A stretch of 64,000 bases of DNA, from the NCBI GenBank assembly GCA_021813405.1, contig JAKAKS010000051.1, forward strand, positions 1 through 64,000, in the 5' to 3' direction. The translations under genes and the position numbers were made by a program. Below, one piece after another: positions 62,325-64,000 of the stretch (position 1 is its first letter; each line of letters begins with the position of its first letter). The DNA comes from Nitrospirota bacterium (GTDB lineage Bacteria > Nitrospirota > Thermodesulfovibrionia > Thermodesulfovibrionales > JdFR-88). Under the pieces are notes generated by a model. The model had not been told where the DNA came from. It was given only the letters and a program-made list of their open reading frames with translations, and made no database searches.

Positions 62325-64000
62325 ATGTGCGGCATAGTAGGATACCTGGGGAAAAGGAGCGCCGTGGAGGTCCTTATTGGTGGACTCGAGCGGCTCGAAT
62401 ACAGGGGTTATGATTCCGCCGGGGTAGCGTTTGTCAACGGGGCAGGCGTTGAGATCAAGAAAACATGTGGCAGGATAATCGACCTCTCAAATATGTTCCC
62501 CCCGCCATATCCCACGGCCAGGCTGGGCCTGGGCCATACACGATGGGCAACGCACGGGGCGCCCTCGGACAAAAACGCGCATCCGCATCAGGCCGGAAGT
62601 GTTGTGGTAGTGCATAACGGGATAATTGAAAATCACGACGATTTGCGCGCGATGCTCTCTTCGCAGGGCCACCAGTTCCAGTCCGAAACGGACACGGAGG
62701 TCATTTGCCATCTCTTATACAAATTCGTCAAGGAGGGCATGCCCACAAAAGAGGCAATGAAGCGCGCTCTGCCAATGTTAAAAGGCTCATACGCAATAGG
62801 CGCTATCTTTTCGGACGAGGAAGACAGGATATACGCGGCCAGGAACGGCAGCCCGCTTGTTCTGGGAATCGGACAGGGGGAATATTTCTTCGCTTCGGAC
62901 ATTCCGGCATTTCTCAAATACACCAAGAACTTCATATTCCTGGAGGATGGAGACCTATGCGCCATAACCCAGTCCGGATACGAGATAGAGCAGATACCTT
63001 CAAACGGAGACAAGAAGGGCGCTGCACAGAGGAAAATCGTGGAGATAGGGTGGTCCGCCGAGATGGCCGAAAAGGAAGGGCACAGCCATTTCATGCACAA
63101 GGAGATTCACGAGCAACCTGCTGCGGTCAAAAATACCACTGGGGAGTGGACCGGGAAACCGGGAAAACTGCTTGACGCGTTCGGGCTTACAGCAAAGAAC
63201 GTCCTGTCCATAGAAAGGCTGCAATTCGTCGCATGCGGCACGTCATATTATGCGGCGCTTGTGGGCAAAAGGATAATCGAGGACCTGGCCCATATTCCCG
63301 TAGATGTGGAGATAGCCTCGGAGTACAGGTACAAAACGCACTTCATAGACAAGGAGACCTGCTTCGTCTCCATAACCCAGTCCGGCGAAACGGCCGATAC
63401 GCTTGCAGCCCAGCGCGAGGCAGCACGCAAGGGCGCTAAAACGCTCACCATCTGCAACGTAGTGGGCAGCACCGCCTCCAGGGAGGCCGGCTCCGTGTTC
63501 TATACAAAGGCCGGCCCGGAAATGGGCGTGGCATCCACCAAAACGTTTACCGCCCAGGTAGCCGCATTGGCCATGCTGGCCGCGGTGCTGGGGATGAAGC
63601 GCGGGCGCATCTCGTCCGGGGAGGCTGGCAATTTCCTGAACCAGCTGGCGATGGTACCGGAGCTTATGGATAAGGCGCTGATGCTGGACGGGCCAATGAT
63701 GGAGCTTGCCACTGTGCTCAGGAATTCCGGCAACTTCCTGTACCTGGGAAGGGGAATTAGTTACCCTGTGGCGCTGGAAGGCGCGCTCAAGCTGAAAGAG
63801 ATTTCTTACGTGCACGCCGAAGGCTATCCGGCCGGTGAGATGAAGCACGGCCCCATAGCGCTGCTTGAAAAAGGGATGCCCGTGGTGCTCATAGCCCCGG
63901 CGGATGCCCTGATAGAAAAAACCCTGTCCAACATGGAAGAGGTAAAGGCCAGGGGGGCGCGGATAATTGCGATCACCGATGAGCCCGCCGCGTTCAGGGC
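62325..64000 (+). CDS. glmS: Glutamine-fructose-6-phosphate aminotransferase (partial, runs off window)
   Basis: Not in the ORF track because it has no stop in the window. About 558 codons are present from ATG 62325 (GGAGG site upstream). Glutaminase domain with Cys2 (MCGIVGYLGKRSAVEVL), HTRWATHG and HNGIIENHDD; two SIS sugar-isomerase domains (VACGTSYYAALVGKR, SITQSGETADTLAA, LYLGRGISYPVALEGALKLKE). Makes glucosamine 6-phosphate, the entry to UDP-GlcNAc used by wecB and the dehydratase. No frameshift was seen in the parts checked; the last ~50 residues are missing. Confidence 0.95.
   Translation, partial: MCGIVGYLGKRSAVEVLIGGLERLEYRGYDSAGVAFVNGAGVEIKKTCGRIIDLSNMFPPPYPTARLGLGHTRWATHGAPSDKNAHPHQAGSVVVVHNGIIENHDDLRAMLSSQGHQFQSETDTEVICHLLYKFVKEGMPTKEAMKRALPMLKGSYAIGAIFSDEEDRIYAARNGSPLVLGIGQGEYFFASDIPAFLKYTKNFIFLEDGDLCAITQSGYEIEQIPSNGDKKGAAQRKIVEIGWSAEMAEKEGHSHFMHKEIHEQPAAVKNTTGEWTGKPGKLLDAFGLTAKNVLSIERLQFVACGTSYYAALVGKRIIEDLAHIPVDVEIASEYRYKTHFIDKETCFVSITQSGETADTLAAQREAARKGAKTLTICNVVGSTASREAGSVFYTKAGPEMGVASTKTFTAQVAALAMLAAVLGMKRGRISSGEAGNFLNQLAMVPELMDKALMLDGPMMELATVLRNSGNFLYLGRGISYPVALEGALKLKEISYVHAEGYPAGEMKHGPIALLEKGMPVVLIAPADALIEKTLSNMEEVKARGARIIAITDEPAAFR

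Noticed and set aside
1-64000. tRNA, rRNA, CRISPR, phage or insertion-sequence features
   Set aside because: None was recognised by reading; no transposase- or integrase-like protein appears in the ORF track.

Overview
This looks like a chromosomal segment of a Gram-negative bacterium. The signs are a Wzm/Wzt polysaccharide exporter, lipoprotein-type signal peptides and a large envelope-polysaccharide locus. Housekeeping genes at both ends are GC-rich, with frequent AGG (Arg) and ATA (Ile) codons. GEMM-type riboswitches, a GlgE alpha-glucan pathway and an MshEN-type domain fit an uncultured Nitrospirota- or Desulfobacterota-like lineage, but that placement is a weak inference.

Layout. 0.3-5.6 kb (+): uvrA (compact form), apbE, yacG, two small genes and dapB. 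5.8-15.3 kb: a small membrane protein, then alpha-glucan metabolism (glgB on +; glgE and treS-maltokinase as a minus-strand pair) with a ferritin-like gene and an SDR gene in between. 15.6-46.0 kb (+): about 25 closely packed or overlapping genes for making and exporting a decorated surface polysaccharide: wzm/wzt, glycosyltransferases, three FemAB/GNAT-like proteins, three polysaccharide deacetylases, three asparagine-synthetase-family proteins (only one with the glutaminase cysteine), two DegT-type aminotransferases, a B12/radical-SAM protein, a Wzy/WaaL-like membrane protein, wecB and a secreted beta-helix protein. Base composition becomes markedly AT-rich from about 30 to 46 kb.

46.0-61.6 kb (-): two long paralogous secreted beta-helix proteins, each with its own promoter and riboswitch leader; a Crp-family regulator; a three-gene sugar cassette (epimerase, RmlC-like, PIG-L); a decayed NtrC-type regulator; and a NusG-like-led operon carrying a nucleotide-sugar dehydrogenase, an aminotransferase, an initiating sugar-phosphate transferase and a CapD/PglF-type dehydratase. 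The window ends inside glmS (+).

The most interesting theme is a probable cyclic-di-GMP circuit around the polysaccharide and its surface proteins. (1) Both long beta-helix genes have a GEMM-I riboswitch followed by an intrinsic terminator, with a P1 strand able to act as an antiterminator, which predicts ligand-induced shutdown. (2) Both promoters have a Crp-like box (TGTAA-N6-TCACA) exactly 35.5 bp from a TACAAT -10 element, and a Crp-family gene with the CRP-like recognition helix lies just upstream. (3) The dehydratase carries an inserted domain matching the tandem 24-residue MshEN motif with its 5-residue spacer, a known c-di-GMP receptor signature. (4) Both long beta-helix proteins end in an FN3 domain split by a hydrophobic hairpin with a lipobox-like FSSCGG, a possible unusual anchoring device. 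No GGDEF/EAL gene, exosortase, tRNA, rRNA, CRISPR array or insertion sequence was recognised.
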